NCBI GenBank assembly: GCA_934292805.1
Contig: CAKQXQ010000039.1
Coordinates: 1 to 20,145 of the forward strand
Direction: 5' to 3'
DNA from: an uncultured Roseburia sp.
GTDB lineage: Bacteria > Bacillota > Clostridia > Lachnospirales > Lachnospiraceae
Length of the DNA: 20,145 nucleotides
Below are positions 7,280 to 16,834 of this stretch, piece by piece (within the stretch, counting starts at the first letter, position 1; each line of letters opens with the position of its first letter). The position numbers and the translations under genes were made by a program. The notes under the pieces are model-generated. The model had not been told where the DNA came from and searched no databases. It was given only the letters and a program-made list of their open reading frames with translations.

Positions 7280-10200
7280 CTATGCAAAGTCAAACAGCGA
7301 CAGCTGATTGGATTCCGGTAAATCTCCCAGCAGACCAAGGTCTGCCATCAGATCGATCGTTGACTTTGTTACTTTTGTTCTCTGACGAAAATCATCTTTA
7401 GATAAAAACTTCCCGTTTTTTGCTGCTTCCGCAACTGCTATTGCTGCATTGTCTCCCATACCTTCAATCGTATTTAACGCCGGCATAAGTTTTCCATCGA
7501 TGATCTGGAAACGATCCGGCAATGCCCGATAAATATCAATCGGCATAAACTCAAATCCTCTTGCATACATTTCCTGAACGATTCGCATGTCGCGGTAAAC
7601 ATCCTGCTCTTTTTTGGAAAGTGAATCTTTTCTTCTTGTATAGTCTTTGTAAAAATATTCCAGGCGGTCTTTTCCCTGACACATGATCTCGTAATTAAAT
7701 CCTGTTGCACGGATGGAAAAGTATGCCGCATAATAAGCCAGCGGATAAAACACTTTACAATACGCAATCCGCCATGCCATCATAACATAGGCTGCCGCAT
7801 GTGCTTTCGGGAACATGTACTTAATCTTAAGACAGGAATCAATATACCATTCCGGCACATCATGTGCACGCATTTCTTCTTTCCACTCATCCTTCAGCCC
7901 TTTTCCTTTTCGGACGGACTCCATGATCGTAAAGGACTGCTCACTGTCAAGTCCCATGCCGATCAGATAAATCATAATATCATCACGGGTACAAATAGCT
8001 GTTGAAATCGTTGCTATTCCCTGTTCGATCAGCGTCTGTGCGTTTCCAAGCCATACGTCTGTACCATGTGAAAGTCCCGAAATCCGGATCAGATCTGAAA
8101 ACTCGGTTGGTTTTGCATCAATAACCATCTGCATCGCAAAGTCTGTTCCAAACTCAGGGATTCCGAGGCATCCAAGTGGGATTCCATTGATATCCTCCGG
8201 TTCCACACCTAGTGCTGAGGTATTCATAAACAACGACATGACGGTCTGATCGTCAAGCGGGATTGCCTGTGGATCAAGTCCTGTCAGATCCTGCAGCATT
8301 CGGATCATGGTCGGATCATCATGACCTAAAATGTCAAGTTTTAACAGATTATGGTCAATCGAATGGTAATCAAAATGCGTTGTGATCGTTGCAGTTGTCA
8401 TATCGTTTGCCGGATGCTGCACCGGTGTAAAGGTATTGATCTCTTCCCCTACAGGAAGTACAACGATTCCTCCCGGATGCTGGCCGGTTGTCCTGCGGAC
8501 TCCGACACAACCTTGTACAATACGGTCAATCTCACAGTTTCTCTTATGGATACCTCGTTCTTCATAATAATTCTTAATATATCCAAATGCTGTTTTATCC
8601 GCCAGAGTACCGATCGTTCCGGCACGGAATGTCTGTCCATAACCAAAAATAACCTCACAATAGGCGTGTGCTTTACTCTGATATTCACCGGAGAAGTTAA
8701 GGTCAATATCCGGCTCTTTATTTCCTTTAAATCCAAGGAATGTCTCAAACGGAATATCAAAGCCATCTTTTACCAGTTTCTTACCACAGACAGGGCAGAT
8801 CTTATCCGGCATATCGCACCCACTCCGTCCGGAAAAAGCTTTCACCTCCGGAGAATCAAAATCACTGTATTTGCAGTATTCACAACGGTAATGTGCCTGC
8901 AGGGGATTTACTTCTGTGATACCTGACATCGTAGCTGCAAAGGAGGATCCTACCGATCCTCGTGAGCCAACCAGATATCCGTCTTCGTTTGATTTCCACA
9001 CAAGCTTCTGTGCAATAATATACATTACGGCATATCCATTGGAAATGATCGAATTCAGCTCACGGTCCAGACGTTCCTTTACAATTGACGGAAGTTCTTC
9101 TCCGTACATGCTGTGTGCCTTATTATAGCAGATATCACGCAGCATCTGATCTGAGTTTTCGATAAACGGAGGACATTTATCCGGTCTTACCGGTGCGATT
9201 TTCTCACACATGTCTGCAATTTTGTTTGGATTTGTAATAACAACCTCTTCTGCTTTGGCACTTCCGAGATACTCAAATTCTTTTAACATTTCATCTGTTG
9301 TGCGCAGATAAAGAGGTGCCTGTTCATCCGCATCTTTAAAGCCTTTTCCGGCCATAATGATCCGTCGGTAAACTTCATCTTCCGGGTCAAGGAAATGGAC
9401 ATCACAGGTTGCTACAACCAGTTTATTGAATTCCTCACCAAGCTTACAGATACGTCTGTTAATATCCTGCAGTTCTTCGATGGTGTTGACCGGCTCCTTC
9501 TCACTTCGAAGCATGAATTCGTTATTTCCAAGCGGCTGGATCTCCAGATAATCATAAAACTTCACCAGCCGTATGATCTCCTCCTGTGGTCTTCCTCCAA
9601 CTATCGCACGATATAATTCTCCTGCTTCACATGCAGAACCAAGTAAAAGACCTTCTCTGTACTTTACAAATTCACTCTTTGGAACACGAGGCCTTTTATT
9701 ATAATAAGTAAGATGTGACAGCGAAACCAGACGATACAGATTTATTCTTCCGATATCATTAGTCGCCAGTATGATTGCATGGTAAGTTGGCATCTTCATG
9801 ACAGTTTCCGGTGAAGTAGATACCATCCGGTTCACATCATCAAGATTTTCCATACCGCGCTCTTTTAACATGGCAAGGAATTTCACAAAAATCTCGGCTG
9901 TACAGGCAGCATCGTCTACTGCCCTGTGATGATTCTCCAAAGAGACATTTAATGCCTTTGCCACTGTATCCAGTTTGAAACGGTTGAGGTTTGGCAACAG
10001 GATTCTGGCTAGCGCTACCGTATCAATGATCGTGAATTCTCTGTCAATCCCCTGATCCTTGCAGTTTTTCTTAATAAAACTCATGTCAAATTCTGCATTA
10101 TGTGCAACCATGATCGCACCCTCACAGAATTGCATGAATTTCGGAAGGATCTCTTCAATCTTCGGTGCATCGATCACCATATCATCTTTAATGGACGTAA

Positions 10201-11821
10201 GCTCCTCGATACGGAATGGGATCGGCACCTCCGGGTTTACGAATGTGGAAAAACGATCTGTGATCTTTCCACCGGCAACTTTAACTGCTCCGATCTCAAT
10301 GATCTTATTCTTGTCCGGACTGAATCCGGTTGTCTCGAGGTCAAATACCACATATGTTTCATCCAGGTTCTGCCCCTTTGAATCTGTGATGATATCCTTC
10401 AGGTCATCTACAAGGTACGCTTCCACTCCGTATATGACTTTAAAATCATCATCCGGACTCAGTGCATGGTTTGCATCCGGAAACGCCTGGACATCTCCAT
10501 GATCTGTGATAGCAATTGCCTTATGTCCCCACTTCATAGCCCGTTTTACAATGTCCTTACACTCGGATACTCCGTCCATATCACTCATCTTAGTATGGCA
10601 GTGAAGCTCCACTCTTTTTTCAGGGCTTGTATCCATTCGCGTTGTTGTAAAATCGGATATTTTCTTTATACCGACAATTGATCCGATCGTCAACTCACTG
10701 TCGAACTTATCGATCGTTGTAACACCTCTGATTTTTAAGAAAGCTCCTTTTTTCAAATTTGCTAACAGTTCATCTCTGTCTTCGTTCCTTGTAAAAATCT
10801 TCAAAACAATGGAATCCGTAAAATCAGTAACCGACATGATGATGATCGTCTTTTCGTTTCGGATTTCCCTTGTCTCTACCGTCATCACCTTACAACGGAT
10901 CGTTACTTCACCCATCTCGCCTACGATCTTCTCAAGTGGAATCGTCTCTCCATCTTCAATATCCCGGCCATAAATAACATCCGGATTATCCGATTTCCTT
11001 CCCCCTGCATCGTAGCGCTTTTTAAATTCTCTGCGTGGGCCATCATATGCTTTCTTTCCATCACCAGATGTATTTGAAGAAGACTTCATTCCGTTTCCTG
11101 CCGCAACAGCCGAATCGGTGCTGTCATTTGTATTGCTCCTGTCCCCGCCAGTCACAGCTTTGCTGCCTGATACAGACACAGATTGTTCTTCCGTCTTCGT
11201 ATTCCTGCTTACAACAGCTGTTTCTCCATCTTCATTTTTCAAATTAATATTTTTTAAAATATTTTTTATTTCAAATTGTATCTGAAGATCACTGTTTTTC
11301 TTATACTTACTCTCTTTCGGTTCTTCAAACAAAAGTTCAACAATGAGATCCATTCCACAGCGCTCGCACACGACCTTTTCCAGAAATTCTACGATCTCAT
11401 GGGAACGTGTCTGTGCGATGATCGTGTTCTCAAGTGTCAGTCGCAGATGTGTATCATCGGTAAACTCCATCTTAGACGCACGCAGCAGATTGTATTCCAT
11501 CAGACTGTATGCTTTTAGTTCTTCCAAAATACTGTCCTTATACATATCTAACAGCGTACGTGCTGTATATTGTTCTGAAAGCTGATACTTTTCTATGATC
11601 TTAACCTGCATCTGTTTTCCGTGGAATATCTGTTCCTCGATCGTTCTTTCCAGCTGCAGGATCTGGTTTTTATGTATCAGATGTTTTCCAAGCACATAAA
11701 TGCGGATGTGATCCTTTCCATGGTTCATTCCTACCCTGGTCACTTCCATCTCAGATAAAATTTTCTTCAGGTCTTCCTTCACTTCCAGTGTTGGAAATAC
11801 ATCAAAAAATAGCTTTGCCAT
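7280..11821 (-). CDS. polC: DNA polymerase III alpha subunit, PolC type
   Basis: The 1513-residue protein is the main replicative polymerase of low-GC Gram-positive bacteria. In order: an N-terminal domain; an OB-fold region (about 300-390); a PHP domain opening with ELHCHTKMSDMDGVS (405-419); and an inserted proofreading exonuclease (about 489-655) with FDLETTG (D494, E496), AHNAEFD (D579) and HHRAVDDA (H632, D637). The rest of PHP follows, then the polymerase core with GSRGSVGSS (952-960). Zinc-binding cysteines are 980, 983, 1002, 1009 and 1012. Catalytic aspartates lie in PDIDLNF (D1038, D1040) and LKLDILG (D1163). The C-terminal QLSLF (1506-1510) is a sliding-clamp binding motif. Residues 196-280 are a Ser/Thr/Gly/Asn-rich, low-complexity linker. 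ATG at 11819-11821 follows AAGGAA, 11 bases after ispG. Very secure. Confidence 0.98.
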   Translation of the reverse strand: MAKLFFDVFPTLEVKEDLKKILSEMEVTRVGMNHGKDHIRIYVLGKHLIHKNQILQLERTIEEQIFHGKQMQVKIIEKYQLSEQYTARTLLDMYKDSILEELKAYSLMEYNLLRASKMEFTDDTHLRLTLENTIIAQTRSHEIVEFLEKVVCERCGMDLIVELLFEEPKESKYKKNSDLQIQFEIKNILKNINLKNEDGETAVVSRNTKTEEQSVSVSGSKAVTGGDRSNTNDSTDSAVAAGNGMKSSSNTSGDGKKAYDGPRREFKKRYDAGGRKSDNPDVIYGRDIEDGETIPLEKIVGEMGEVTIRCKVMTVETREIRNEKTIIIMSVTDFTDSIVLKIFTRNEDRDELLANLKKGAFLKIRGVTTIDKFDSELTIGSIVGIKKISDFTTTRMDTSPEKRVELHCHTKMSDMDGVSECKDIVKRAMKWGHKAIAITDHGDVQAFPDANHALSPDDDFKVIYGVEAYLVDDLKDIITDSKGQNLDETYVVFDLETTGFSPDKNKIIEIGAVKVAGGKITDRFSTFVNPEVPIPFRIEELTSIKDDMVIDAPKIEEILPKFMQFCEGAIMVAHNAEFDMSFIKKNCKDQGIDREFTIIDTVALARILLPNLNRFKLDTVAKALNVSLENHHRAVDDAACTAEIFVKFLAMLKERGMENLDDVNRMVSTSPETVMKMPTYHAIILATNDIGRINLYRLVSLSHLTYYNKRPRVPKSEFVKYREGLLLGSACEAGELYRAIVGGRPQEEIIRLVKFYDYLEIQPLGNNEFMLRSEKEPVNTIEELQDINRRICKLGEEFNKLVVATCDVHFLDPEDEVYRRIIMAGKGFKDADEQAPLYLRTTDEMLKEFEYLGSAKAEEVVITNPNKIADMCEKIAPVRPDKCPPFIENSDQMLRDICYNKAHSMYGEELPSIVKERLDRELNSIISNGYAVMYIIAQKLVWKSNEDGYLVGSRGSVGSSFAATMSGITEVNPLQAHYRCEYCKYSDFDSPEVKAFSGRSGCDMPDKICPVCGKKLVKDGFDIPFETFLGFKGNKEPDIDLNFSGEYQSKAHAYCEVIFGYGQTFRAGTIGTLADKTAFGYIKNYYEERGIHKRNCEIDRIVQGCVGVRRTTGQHPGGIVVLPVGEEINTFTPVQHPANDMTTATITTHFDYHSIDHNLLKLDILGHDDPTMIRMLQDLTGLDPQAIPLDDQTVMSLFMNTSALGVEPEDINGIPLGCLGIPEFGTDFAMQMVIDAKPTEFSDLIRISGLSHGTDVWLGNAQTLIEQGIATISTAICTRDDIMIYLIGMGLDSEQSFTIMESVRKGKGLKDEWKEEMRAHDVPEWYIDSCLKIKYMFPKAHAAAYVMMAWRIAYCKVFYPLAYYAAYFSIRATGFNYEIMCQGKDRLEYFYKDYTRRKDSLSKKEQDVYRDMRIVQEMYARGFEFMPIDIYRALPDRFQIIDGKLMPALNTIEGMGDNAAIAVAEAAKNGKFLSKDDFRQRTKVTKSTIDLMADLGLLGDLPESNQLSLFDFA

Positions 11822-11832
11822 AAAAACATTCC

Positions 11833-12876
11833 TTATTCATTCCAGTGTAACAATTCATAACGAAGTGCATCCAAAAGCTCTGCTTCCGGCACTTTTTTAA
11901 ACACTTCACCATGTTTGATGATAAGCCCTTCTCCGATTCCTCCTGCAATTCCGATATCTGCTTCTTTTGCTTCTCCCGGTCCGTTGACTACACATCCCAT
12001 CACAGCAACTTTGAGATCAAGAGGAATATCTGCAACCATATTTTCAACCTGATTAGCAAGTCCGATCAGATCGATCTGTGTTCTTCCACAGGTTGGACAG
12101 GATACCACTTCTATGCCACCTTTTCGAAGTCCCAGCGTTCTTAAAATCAGTTTGGCAGACTTGATCTCTTCTAACGGATCCCCTGTCAGGGAAACACGGA
12201 TCGTATCACCGATTCCCTGATTCAGGATCAGGCCAAGTCCGATCGCTGATTTTATATTACCGCTTATAATTGTTCCTGCTTCTGTGATACCGACATGAAG
12301 CGGATGCTCTGTCTGCTTTGCGATCAGTTCATGTGCTTTCACACACATTAAAACATCGGAAGATTTAATACTGATAACAAGATTGTCATATCCCATGTCT
12401 TCGATCAGCTTTACTTTATCCAAAGCACTTTCTACGATTCCTTCCGCTGTTACACCATGGTATTTTTCAACAAGCTCCTTCTCAAGAGATCCGCTGTTCA
12501 CACCAACCCGGATAGGAATATTTTTTTCTTTTGCTGCATCTATAACTGCTTTCACTCTGTCAGCATTTCCGATATTTCCAGGATTAATTCGGATTTTATC
12601 TGCACCATTTTCGATTGCTGCAATGGCAAGCCGGTAATCAAAGTGAATATCCGCAACAACCGGGATTGAAACCTGCTTTTTAATCTCACTTAATGCTTTT
12701 GCAGCTTCCATAGTAGGAACTGCACAACGTATAATGTCACATCCGGCCGCAGCAAGTTTGTTGATCTGTGCCACAGTTGCCTCAACATTCTCTGTTTTTG
12801 TATTAGTCATAGACTGGATCAGGATCGGATTTCCACCACCGATCACGCGGTTTCCAATATGAACTGTCTTCGTCAT
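11833..12876 (-). CDS. ispG: 4-hydroxy-3-methylbut-2-en-1-yl diphosphate synthase (flavodoxin/ferredoxin)
   Basis: IspG (GcpE) catalyses the iron-sulfur reduction of 2-C-methyl-D-erythritol 2,4-cyclodiphosphate to HMBPP, the penultimate step of the MEP isoprenoid route. The 347-residue product begins MTKTVHIGN and has IQSMTNT, followed by a TIM-barrel region with DIHFDYRLA and RINPGNIG. The C-terminal [4Fe-4S] ligands are seen in VSCPTCGRTQ (two cysteines) and MGCVVNGPGEA (one cysteine). The length fits the short bacterial form without the plant-type insertion. I chose ATG at 12874-12876: GGGAG stands 7 bases upstream, whereas the frame can be extended only to a TTG at 12897 that overlaps the rseP stop and has no ribosome binding site. 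The gap to rseP is 17 bases. It shares a pathway with dxr, two genes upstream. Confidence 0.96.
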   Translation of the reverse strand: MTKTVHIGNRVIGGGNPILIQSMTNTKTENVEATVAQINKLAAAGCDIIRCAVPTMEAAKALSEIKKQVSIPVVADIHFDYRLAIAAIENGADKIRINPGNIGNADRVKAVIDAAKEKNIPIRVGVNSGSLEKELVEKYHGVTAEGIVESALDKVKLIEDMGYDNLVISIKSSDVLMCVKAHELIAKQTEHPLHVGITEAGTIISGNIKSAIGLGLILNQGIGDTIRVSLTGDPLEEIKSAKLILRTLGLRKGGIEVVSCPTCGRTQIDLIGLANQVENMVADIPLDLKVAVMGCVVNGPGEAKEADIGIAGGIGEGLIIKHGEVFKKVPEAELLDALRYELLHWNE

Positions 12877-12893
12877 AGCCTTTCTCCCTTTCC

Positions 12894-13934
12894 TCAAATA
12901 AATAATTTTCTTATATCATTAAACATAATAAGGATCATCAATGCAAAAAGAAGCATGATCCCGACAAAATGCACCATACCTTCTTTTTCCGGATCCACTT
13001 TCTTTCCACGGACTGCCTCCACGATCAGGAACACAAGACGTCCTCCATCCAGTGCAGGAAGCGGCAAAAGATTCATGACACCAAGGTTTGCAGACAGCAA
13101 TATGCTGATATAAAGCATCTGCAAAAACGCATAAAAATAGCCATAAGAAACACTTTCCTGATAGCTGTCACCAATAGCGTCGACAATACCTACTGGTCCG
13201 CTCATATCATTTACAGATACGCCTCCTGTAAATAAAAGTTTTAAGCTTCCGAGTGTTGAATATATCCAATACTCTACTTCATATGCACTATATTTTGCCA
13301 GCGTGAATACATTGTTTGTATCTTTCTCTCTTGCTGGCGATCCGACAAATCCGTAAAGATATCTTCCCAGCTCCTCATCGTATTTTGGTGTCAGTTCCGT
13401 TGTGTATTTCTTCCCATCTCTCTCGTAAGTAACTTTCACCGACTCTCCGGCATGATATGTGGAATAAGCACTGACTTCCCGGTAAAAGTGGATCGATTTG
13501 TTTCCCATTTTTAGAATGGTATCACCTGCCATAAGGCCGGCCTCTTCGGCTGCATATCCTTCGGTCACATCAGACAGCACCGGACGGTCATATCCGGTAC
13601 AGCATATTAAAATAAAAGAAAAGAGAAATGCCATGATAAAATTAAACAGCGGTCCTGCTGCAACAACACTCATCCTTGCCCATACGGACTTATTGTTAAA
13701 TGCTTTGTTGTCTGCACTCTCTGCATCTTCTCCTTCCATCATGCAGGCTCCTCCAAACGGGAGCAGTTTGACAGAATACTTGGTTTCTCCTTTCTGAATG
13801 CCAAAAAGTGTCGGTCCAAGTCCTAATGAAAATTCATTTACACGGATTCCATTCGCTTTTGCAAGCAAAAAATGTCCGAGTTCATGAAACAGAATAATAA
13901 TACTGAATATAAGTAATGCGATAATAATTTTCAT
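12894..13934 (-). CDS. rseP: Intramembrane zinc metalloprotease RseP/RasP (site-2 protease)
   Basis: The 346-residue membrane protein cleaves substrates inside the lipid bilayer, typically anti-sigma factors or signal peptides left after a first cut. The first membrane segment carries the zinc motif HELGH (17-21; ligands H17 and H21, catalytic E18). A PDZ-like domain lies on the outer face at about 120-190. The second active-site motif NLLPLPALDGG (288-298) brings D296, the third zinc ligand. Further hydrophobic stretches lie at about 92-112, 270-290 and 322-338. The RseP/RasP family is clear, but the substrate in this organism cannot be told. The ATG at 13932-13934 follows GAAAGG. The gap to dxr is 42 bases, and the gene ends just before ispG. 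Its place next to uppS, cdsA and dxr is the normal one in Firmicutes. Confidence 0.96.
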   Translation of the reverse strand: MKIIIALLIFSIIILFHELGHFLLAKANGIRVNEFSLGLGPTLFGIQKGETKYSVKLLPFGGACMMEGEDAESADNKAFNNKSVWARMSVVAAGPLFNFIMAFLFSFILICCTGYDRPVLSDVTEGYAAEEAGLMAGDTILKMGNKSIHFYREVSAYSTYHAGESVKVTYERDGKKYTTELTPKYDEELGRYLYGFVGSPAREKDTNNVFTLAKYSAYEVEYWIYSTLGSLKLLFTGGVSVNDMSGPVGIVDAIGDSYQESVSYGYFYAFLQMLYISILLSANLGVMNLLPLPALDGGRLVFLIVEAVRGKKVDPEKEGMVHFVGIMLLFALMILIMFNDIRKLFI

Positions 13935-13976
13935 GTAAAAAGCCTTTCATGCAATATTTTTCCCGAAATGCAAGTT

Positions 13977-15128
13977 CTATTTTGCACTCATCTTTTTTTC
14001 AATAAACTCATAAGCAGCTGCTTCTGTCCCCAAAATCTCATCCACATCCGGATTTTCTATAAACTGTGCGTCATCCATGCATGCCTCGATCAGCTCTGTG
14101 ATCATCGGATAAGTGATCTTACGATCCAGGAAAAGACTGACTGCCTTCTCATTGGCTGCATTATAAGCAGTCGGTATGTTGCCACCCTTTTTCATTGCTT
14201 CATACGCAAGATATAATCCTCTGAACGTATCCGTATCCGGCTTTTCAAAAGTCAGGCTTCCGATTTCAAACAGATCCAGTCTCTTGCCGGATAGATTCCT
14301 GCGTTCCGGATAATAAAGTGCATACTGGATCGGAAGTCTCATATCCGGAGTTCCAAGCTGGGCAATGACTGCCCCGTCCTGATATTCCACAGCCGAATGG
14401 ATCACACTCTGCGGATGAACTACCACCTGTATCTGATCCAGTTCTACTCCGAACAGCCATTTGGCTTCCATAACTTCCAGTCCTTTATTCACAAGAGTAG
14501 AAGAATCAATTGTGATCTTTCTTCCCATGCTCCAGTTTGGATGTTTTAAAGCATCCTCTACCTGTATGTTTTTCAGATCTTCTGTCTTCTTTCCTCGAAA
14601 TGGCCCGCCGGATGCTGTCAGTAAGATTTTGCTGATCTTATTATTTCCCGCTCCCTGCAAAGACTGGAAAATGGCACTGTGTTCACTGTCTACAGGAAGG
14701 ATTGGAACCTGATATTCCTTAGCAAGCGGAATGATAAGATGTCCTGCTGTGACAAGTGTTTCTTTATTGGCAAGAGCAATTTTTTTACCTGCCCTGATCG
14801 CTGCTATCGTAGGTCTGATTCCGAGCATTCCAACGATCGCAGTCACTAAAATCTCACTTTCCGGAATTACAGACACCTCAAGAAGTCCTTCCATTCCAGA
14901 TACGATCTTAATATTCAGATCTCTTGTATTGGTTCGAAGCTCCGATGCTTTTTTCTCATCCCACACGCTCACAAGTGACGGATGAAATTCTCTCATCTGC
15001 TCTTCCAGTAATTTGATATTACTACCTGCTGCAATTGCAACAACCTGGATATCTCCCTGTTCCCTGACAATATCAAGTGTCTGGGTACCAATCGATCCGG
15101 TAGAACCTAAAATCGCAATTTTCTTCAT
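13977..15128 (-). CDS. dxr: 1-deoxy-D-xylulose 5-phosphate reductoisomerase
   Basis: Dxr (IspC) converts 1-deoxy-D-xylulose 5-phosphate to MEP with NADPH and a divalent metal, the first committed step of the MEP pathway and the target of fosmidomycin. The 383-residue product has the NADPH-binding LGSTGSIG (7-14), LANKETLV (119-126), the metal ligands D147 and E149 in PVDSEHSA, and E218 in LVNKGLEVMEA. HPNWSMG (196-202) is the flexible loop over the active site. The C-terminal helical domain has AYNAANEKAV (321-330). Length and motifs are complete. The ATG at 15126-15128 is preceded by AAGGAA about 12 bases away. It lies 91 bases after cdsA, a wider gap than elsewhere in the cluster. Confidence 0.97.
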   Translation of the reverse strand: MKKIAILGSTGSIGTQTLDIVREQGDIQVVAIAAGSNIKLLEEQMREFHPSLVSVWDEKKASELRTNTRDLNIKIVSGMEGLLEVSVIPESEILVTAIVGMLGIRPTIAAIRAGKKIALANKETLVTAGHLIIPLAKEYQVPILPVDSEHSAIFQSLQGAGNNKISKILLTASGGPFRGKKTEDLKNIQVEDALKHPNWSMGRKITIDSSTLVNKGLEVMEAKWLFGVELDQIQVVVHPQSVIHSAVEYQDGAVIAQLGTPDMRLPIQYALYYPERRNLSGKRLDLFEIGSLTFEKPDTDTFRGLYLAYEAMKKGGNIPTAYNAANEKAVSLFLDRKITYPMITELIEACMDDAQFIENPDVDEILGTEAAAYEFIEKKMSAK

Positions 15129-15219
15129 AATTTTATACTTTCCTTATTTTTTCTATTTTTCTTTTGATTTCCCAGGAAATATACCGCGGAATCAGTTTTT
15201 CTGCTTCCCTTACCGGATA
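15129..15219. other. cdsA-dxr gap with a 14-base palindrome
   Basis: This 91-base gap is A-rich on the transcribed strand near the dxr start. It holds a near-perfect palindrome at 15167-15180 (ATTTCC, two bases, GGAAAT), a possible protein-binding site or chance. I see no clear -35/-10 pair and no terminator, so the genes probably share a transcript. Confidence 0.3.
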
Positions 15220-16026
15220 TTACAATTTAATAAAATTAACCGCAAGGAAATAAATGATCGGTGCTGTAAAAATCACACTGTCAAAACGATCCAGAATACC
15301 GCCATGTCCCGGGATCAGTTTTCCATAATCTTTGATTTCATAATTTCTTTTGATTGCAGATGCAGTCAGATCGCCTACCATTGAGATCAATGCTCCTGCT
15401 GCACTGATCGCAGCCATGATCCACACATGTGTCTGATTGATCTGCATGGCATCTTTAAAAATCATTCCATAGAGGACTGTAAGAAGTGCCGCTCCCACAA
15501 CACCGCCAACTGCCCCTTCTATCGATTTCTTCGGACTGAGCTTTGGCGACATCTTATGTTTTCCGATCAGCATTCCCACACAATATGCACAGGTATCGCA
15601 ACCCCAGGAACACAAAAAGATCAGCCATACAATATAAGCTCCCGCTTCGATCATTCGTGTCTGATAAACATAAGAAAGCATGACTGCCACATAAAACACT
15701 CCGAAAAATGCTGCAAGAACCTGTTCTGTCTTATACTTTGGATAGGTAAACACATAAGCAAACATCATAAGTATCAATGTGCCAAGAACAAAGATCATGA
15801 TATCCGGCAGAAATCCAAAACGAAGATTTGCGTAATATATTGCTGCACAAAGATAACCTATGATTCCAACTGCTTCTTTTTCAATATGAAAAATACGATA
15901 AAGCTCAAACATTCCAATCCATGAAATGACCAGTGTGGAAACAAGCAATAAATCTCCACCTGTAATGATCAAAGCTAAAGCTATGATCACTAATACAATC
16001 CCGCTTAATAATCTTGTCTTAAACAT
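15220..16026 (-). CDS. cdsA: Phosphatidate cytidylyltransferase (CDP-diacylglycerol synthase)
   Basis: CdsA joins CTP and phosphatidate into CDP-diacylglycerol, the branch point of phospholipid synthesis at the inner membrane. The 268-residue protein is strongly hydrophobic, with membrane segments near 8-22, 27-42, 55-70, 76-95, 104-121, 130-148, 172-190, 201-218 and 250-266. The family signature lies at 223-249 (SAIKR, then KDYGKLIPGHGG, then DRFDS), with the acidic metal-binding residues intact, and a further Asp at 219 (GDLTAS). The signature is complete, so activity is likely. The ATG overlaps the uppS stop by one base (TAATG), with GGAG 7 bases upstream of it, so translation is probably coupled. 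Confidence 0.96.
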   Translation of the reverse strand: MFKTRLLSGIVLVIIALALIITGGDLLLVSTLVISWIGMFELYRIFHIEKEAVGIIGYLCAAIYYANLRFGFLPDIMIFVLGTLILMMFAYVFTYPKYKTEQVLAAFFGVFYVAVMLSYVYQTRMIEAGAYIVWLIFLCSWGCDTCAYCVGMLIGKHKMSPKLSPKKSIEGAVGGVVGAALLTVLYGMIFKDAMQINQTHVWIMAAISAAGALISMVGDLTASAIKRNYEIKDYGKLIPGHGGILDRFDSVIFTAPIIYFLAVNFIKL

Positions 16027-16745
16027 TATTTTTCTCCATCCTCTTCTGACAGTGCTCCGAATCTGCGGTCACGTTTATTATATGCTTCTACTGCCTTTTT
16101 TAATTCTTCTTTATGGAAATCCGGCCACGGAACACTTGTAAAGTAGAATTCGCTGTACGCCAGCTGCCACAGCAGATAATTCGATAAACGCTGTTCTCCG
16201 CTTGTCCGGATCAAAAGATCCGGATCCGGTATTCCTTTTGTATCCAGATAGTCTGCGAAATGCTCCTCATCAATCTCTTCTTTGTGAAGCCTTCCGTTTT
16301 GCACATCATCAAACATTGCCCGCATTCCACGGATCATCTCATCACGGCTTCCATAATTAATCGCAATCTGCAGATTGAGTCCGTCATTATGTGCTGATGC
16401 TTCTTCCAGTTCTCTTATCTGCTGTTGGAACTTTTCACTCAGCCGGGTCGTATCACCGATGATGCGTACACGCATATTATTCTTATCCGCTGTCTTAATA
16501 CAGTTTTTCAGATAGCTTTCTAAAAGCTTCATTAATGCAGCCACTTCCCCATCCGGTCTGTTCCAGTTCTCTGTTGAGAACGCGTACAATGTCAGATATT
16601 TTATCCCCATATCGTGTGCTGCCTTACAGACTGTTTCGACATTCTTAGCACCTGCTGTATGTCCATAATTTCTTGGCATGCCTTTACTCTTAGCCCATCT
16701 GCCATTTCCATCTAATATAATTGCAACATGCTGTGGAATTTTCAT
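16026..16745 (-). CDS. uppS: Undecaprenyl diphosphate synthase (cis-isoprenyltransferase)
   Basis: UppS adds isopentenyl diphosphate units to farnesyl diphosphate in cis, making the C55 carrier for peptidoglycan and other wall polymers. The 239-residue product begins MKIPQHVAIILDGNGRWAKSKG, with the catalytic aspartate in ILDGNGRW. It continues with GAKNVE, TLYAFSTENWNR, the IAINYGSRDEM motif and the C-terminal IRTSGEQRLSNYLLWQ and YTSVPWPDF-like stretch that binds the diphosphate and metal. I chose ATG at 16743-16745. A GTG three codons upstream is also open, but it would leave only 3 bases after the AGAGG at 16758-16762, against 12 for the ATG. The ATG start matches the family's usual N-terminus. 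Downstream, cdsA overlaps by one base. Confidence 0.95.
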   Translation of the reverse strand: MKIPQHVAIILDGNGRWAKSKGMPRNYGHTAGAKNVETVCKAAHDMGIKYLTLYAFSTENWNRPDGEVAALMKLLESYLKNCIKTADKNNMRVRIIGDTTRLSEKFQQQIRELEEASAHNDGLNLQIAINYGSRDEMIRGMRAMFDDVQNGRLHKEEIDEEHFADYLDTKGIPDPDLLIRTSGEQRLSNYLLWQLAYSEFYFTSVPWPDFHKEELKKAVEAYNKRDRRFGALSEEDGEK

Positions 16746-16798
16746 TTTTCGCACGCACCTCTTTCTTTTATTTTCAGCTGATATTTTATTATGAAAAT

Positions 16799-16822
16799 GA
16801 GGACACGATCTCTCATGTCCCC
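16799..16822 (-). terminator. Possible weak terminator or attenuator between frr and uppS
   Basis: On the minus strand GGGGACA and TGTCCTC can form a 7-pair stem (one G-T pair) around a 10-base loop. It is followed by ATTTTCATAATAAAAT, only a broken T run. It could cause partial termination or stabilise the frr 3' end. It is about 60 bases upstream of the uppS start. Confidence 0.4.
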
Positions 16823-16834
16823 ACCCTTCCCTGT

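Noticed and set aside
8351..8926. A 191-codon open frame on the plus strand
   Set aside because: It lies wholly antisense to the conserved polymerase core of PolC and has no recognisable domain or plausible ribosome binding site.
11248..11270. Two A AAA AAT slippery heptamers in frame within polC
   Set aside because: They occur in an AT-rich stretch with no downstream pairing element seen and the zero frame is intact and long, so programmed frameshifting is not supported.
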